64,000 bases of DNA from Escarpia spicata (lineage: Eukaryota; Annelida; Polychaeta; Sabellida; Siboglinidae): positions 34,574,625-34,638,624 of the forward strand of contig OZ023214.1 in NCBI GenBank assembly GCA_963995525.1. The letters are read 5' to 3'. Positions 60,891 to 64,000 of this stretch are shown in pieces. The notes under the pieces are model-generated. The model ran no database searches and had not been told where the DNA came from. It was given only the letters and a program-made list of their open reading frames with translations. Position 1 is the first letter of the stretch; each line of letters begins with the position of its first letter. The translations under genes and the position numbers were made by a program.

Positions 60891-63240
60891 CGGCACTCGC
60901 ACAAGTAGTTGAGTCTGTGCCTACTTCGGACAAGGTAATCTTACTTGGGGATGTCAATGTTCGAGTGGGGAATGACAAAGAATCCTGGCCTGGCTCTATA
61001 GGTGCTTTTTGCATAGGGAAAATAACTGACAAAGGACAACGTCTCCTAGAGCTTATTTGCTAATGTTCAACTATGTGTCGCTAACACCCAAACACAATGT
61101 AAAGCTCACCACAAGGTACCCTGGATGCACCCCAGATCCAAGACATGACATCAAGTAGACCTTGTTCTGGTTCGACGATGCAACCTGAACAATGTCACCA
61201 AAACTAGATCATACCACAGTGCAGACTGCGACACGGATCATAGTCTTGTCATCTCAAATATGAAACTATCGCCGAAGTCCTACCACAGTGGAAAGAAACA
61301 TGGTCAACCAAGGGTTGATATAACCAAACCTTGTATACAGCAAAGGACAACGGATTACAACGCAACCCTCAGAAACCCATTCGCTCAACTATATGACAAC
61401 GTGAATGCAAATTATTAGTGGCGGCTTCTCAAACATACAATTCACAAATCAGCGTTGGAGACTTTTGCATAAGCTGTTGTCATAACCCAGACTGGTTTAT
61501 AGCTAGTCTTGGCACTATGAAGCCGGTTATTGAGGCAAAACGCAAGGTACTCCTGAGGAATTCAAAAGCAAACCAAATGAGACCACCAGTGCTTGCTACA
61601 GAGCTTCCCGAAGTCTTGCTCAAATAAAAGCCAGGCAAGCGCTTAACCAAAATTACATTGGCCTAAGTGAGGATATCGAGACAGCGGCAAACACTGGGAA
61701 CCTAAAAATATGTATGCAGGCATAAAAACAGCTACAGGTCCCACAATAAGGAAAAATGCACCTCTGAGATGACCAAATGAATCGCTGGGTTGAGCACATA
61801 TCCGACCTTTTTATAGCACGGAAAGACCGTATTATGTGTCTCCAATTGACAAAGTCCCTTCTATGGAGATTATGGAAGAACTTGATGACGAACAACAGTT
61901 CCTAGAGATGGAGGCAGTTGTTGCCAGACTATCAAATTATAAAGACTCTGCAGAGCTGATTAAGGCTGGCAGTCTGGCAGTGTTACAACCACTCTACAGC
62001 CTTCTCCTGAAATGCTGGCGGAAACGCTCAAGTCCACAAGAAATGATAGATTCAAATATAATCACACTGTACAAAAACAAGGGTGACAGAAGCGACTGCA
62101 ATAACTCAGGCTGGTGGATTTGTGTCCTTCTCCATCAAAAACGTTGTGAAGCAGGGATGTGTTCTGGCCCCAACGCTTTTTGGACTATTTATTCTCCATT
62201 CTACTCAAGGAAGCTATGCAAAATGCCAACATTGCTCATCTTGGAGTGGGTCTGATGACCAGGATTGACGCAAACAAGTACTCAATATCACGATTGAAGG
62301 CCAAAACAAAAACAACAGCACATCACGTGTGCTATGCCGTCTATGCTGATGATGATGCCTTCTGCGCCCATTCCAAGGAACAGCTACAACTAATCTTGAC
62401 AGCTTCACAAATACTTGCACAGCTTTTGGCCACAAAATCATCGTCAATCAGACTTTCACCAAGAGCCATGGGAATCAAGAAGCCAGAATCAATATTAATG
62501 ATGAACCCATTGAAACTGTGGATAATTTATCCTACTTAGGTTCTATAATGTCTTCGAGACTTGGCAAAGTAGCAACATCCTTTGGAAGGCTCACGAATCG
62601 TGTCTGGTCCAACAAAGCCTAACATTGCACACTGAGCTGAAAGTGTACCATGCTTGTGTTGTCGGCATTTTATTGCATGGTTCAGAGACATGGACAACGT
62701 ACCACAAACAAGAATGGAAACTCAACAGTTGTCATCTTCGTTGGCTGCGAACAATCCTTGGCGTAAAATGGCAGGATAACATTATTAATCTCGAGATCCT
62801 GCAGCGCTGCAAGTCAACGCCACTAAGCAACATCCTCAAACACAGACGCCTACGATGGCTTGGACACGTACAGCGTATGTCCAGTGACCGCCTCCCAAAG
62901 ACCATCCTCTATGGCGAGTTGACCGAGAGCAAACGTCCAGCAGCTAGACCGAAATTAAGATTCAAAGATGTGACCAAGAGAGATCTAAAAGACTACGGCA
63001 TCGACCCTCTACGCTGGCACACTTTTGCTGAGGACAGAGTCATCTGGCGAGCCTGTCTCAATGGTGGTTCAGCAAATGACATCGATGCGTATCAGATAAA
63101 CCAGGAAACCAAGCGTGCGAGACGTCATGCCAGAAATCCAAGTCAACCTACCTGATGCAGCTACAACAAGGATTGTCTCTCGAGACAGAAGCTGGCATCT
63201 ACTATTTAATCAAAGGATAATCATATTTTCAAAATAAAGT
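60891..63240 (+). mobile_element. RTE-like LINE, decayed (copy B)
   Basis: Begins inside the endonuclease (ILLGDVNVRVGND-type text near 60940) and follows copy A through the RT (VYADDDAF near 62340) to the long open C-terminal frame 62625-63155 (LLHGSETWTTY, RRLRWLGHVQRMSSDRLPKT, RHARNPSQPT). Part of the RT, with the first catalytic aspartate, is deleted near 62105, where NNS joins GWW text. Confidence 0.8.
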
Positions 63241-64000
63241 TTTGTGGAACCTATTTTTAAATTCATGTGCTTATGAGAACCCGACAATTATTTTATAACA
63301 GTAAAGAAAAATCATTTCATGTGGTTTTCTAGAGAGACAATGTTATGTTTAGTATTTTACACATTCTATAGATATTAGACGTTGTACAATGCGGTACATA
63401 CATTGCAGAAATTATATATATGTACGTTAATATTCCAGATGCTGTCAGAAAGAATGATATGGCAACATTGCCACTGACTACGACATCAAGAGAACATTCG
63501 ACAGTACTCCAAGACTGCCTCTGACGGGAATAGTGTTAGACAGCACCGGATGAAAATTGCAACTGGATGTGGCAGAAAAGAGTTTATGGACAATAATAAT
63601 TAAGCAGCCTTTTCATAAAATATTTGAGTTGTTATGTGCCGCACGAATCAATGGACACTAATTGCAACGCTGCTTTTAATTTTTTTTTATTAAGTTATGT
63701 GTTTGTTATGCGTCTTGGAGTTGTTTAACTTTAGTTTAATTTTAACTCGATGGGACACTCGATACGCATTGTCTTTTTGAAGCAGTTTACATTTATGTTC
63801 CTAAATAATATATTAGTATATAATTTTTATTTTTTTTATTTCCAAATTCCTGCTAATCCCAATAACTTGATGAATATATATATCGAGTAATTATCGTTTT
63901 AACAAAAGAGTAACTATGCATGATGATTATTTTTTCAGAGTTTTTTTTATTACTATTGAAATGTTCAAATTATAAGACTAATACACATAAGTGTATGTGT
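63241..64000. other. Copy B tail, nothing recognised
   Basis: AT-rich and matching 41605-42340. The window ends within it. Confidence 0.6.

Larger units (their letters stand above)
42493..64000. repeat. Tandem segmental duplication, copy B (runs off the window)
   Basis: Same order as copy A. It is longer because of a 3.3-kb CR1-like insertion (55137-58443) and extra blocks at about 48560-49515, 50117-50780 and 51008-51728; it lacks about 36140-36885 and 38213-38878 of copy A. The last base corresponds to about 42340 of copy A, so the unit end lies about 150 bp past the window. Confidence 0.9.

Overview
The window is animal nuclear DNA, probably from a marine invertebrate; a mollusc or another lophotrochozoan fits best, though this is only inferred. 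Reasons: no prokaryotic gene layout, AT-rich intergenic DNA, long dinucleotide microsatellites, tRNA-like SINE heads, several clades of non-LTR retrotransposon (L2-like, CR1-like, RTE-like), Ty3/Gypsy fragments, and genes with phase-0 introns bounded by GT...AG.

The only host genes I can support are four tandem members of one small secreted cysteine-rich protein family, all on the + strand. Each has a tiny first coding exon (15-18 nt, the start of the signal peptide), an intron of 0.9-9.8 kb, and a second exon with the rest of the signal peptide and a seven-cysteine domain. Gene 1: 11127-11141 + 19103-19414. Gene 2: 20492-20509 + 21395-21706. Gene 3: 24474-24488 + 32887-33156 (decayed). Gene 4: 42928-42942 + 52744-53058. 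A related upstream block about 160-175 bp before each ATG ties first exons to the family. I do not recognise the family by name.

Genes 3 and 4 lie in two tandem copies of a unit of about 18.5 kb: copy A about 24013-42492, copy B from about 42493 to the window end, enlarged by insertions. Each unit holds exon 1, a 61-bp minisatellite, a decayed minus-strand LINE, an L2-like 3' end, exon 2, then a composite LTR element and an RTE-like LINE.

The most unusual content is that composite LTR element (34460-38250 in A, 54340-60890 in B, where it is interrupted). It carries a Gypsy protease-RT linker fused by internal deletion to an integrase C-terminal tail, then a TatD-family metal-dependent nuclease-like reading frame with a possible zinc finger, then a polypurine tract and an LTR start. 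In copy B a CR1-like LINE with an intact 965-codon ORF2 landed inside it after the duplication.

The left part (1-24000) is unique DNA with a Gypsy fragment, several LINE fragments, a near full-length L2-like element on the minus strand (12395-15900), and a striking microsatellite-bearing palindrome (10125-10916). All function statements come from reading motifs by eye; no search was run.
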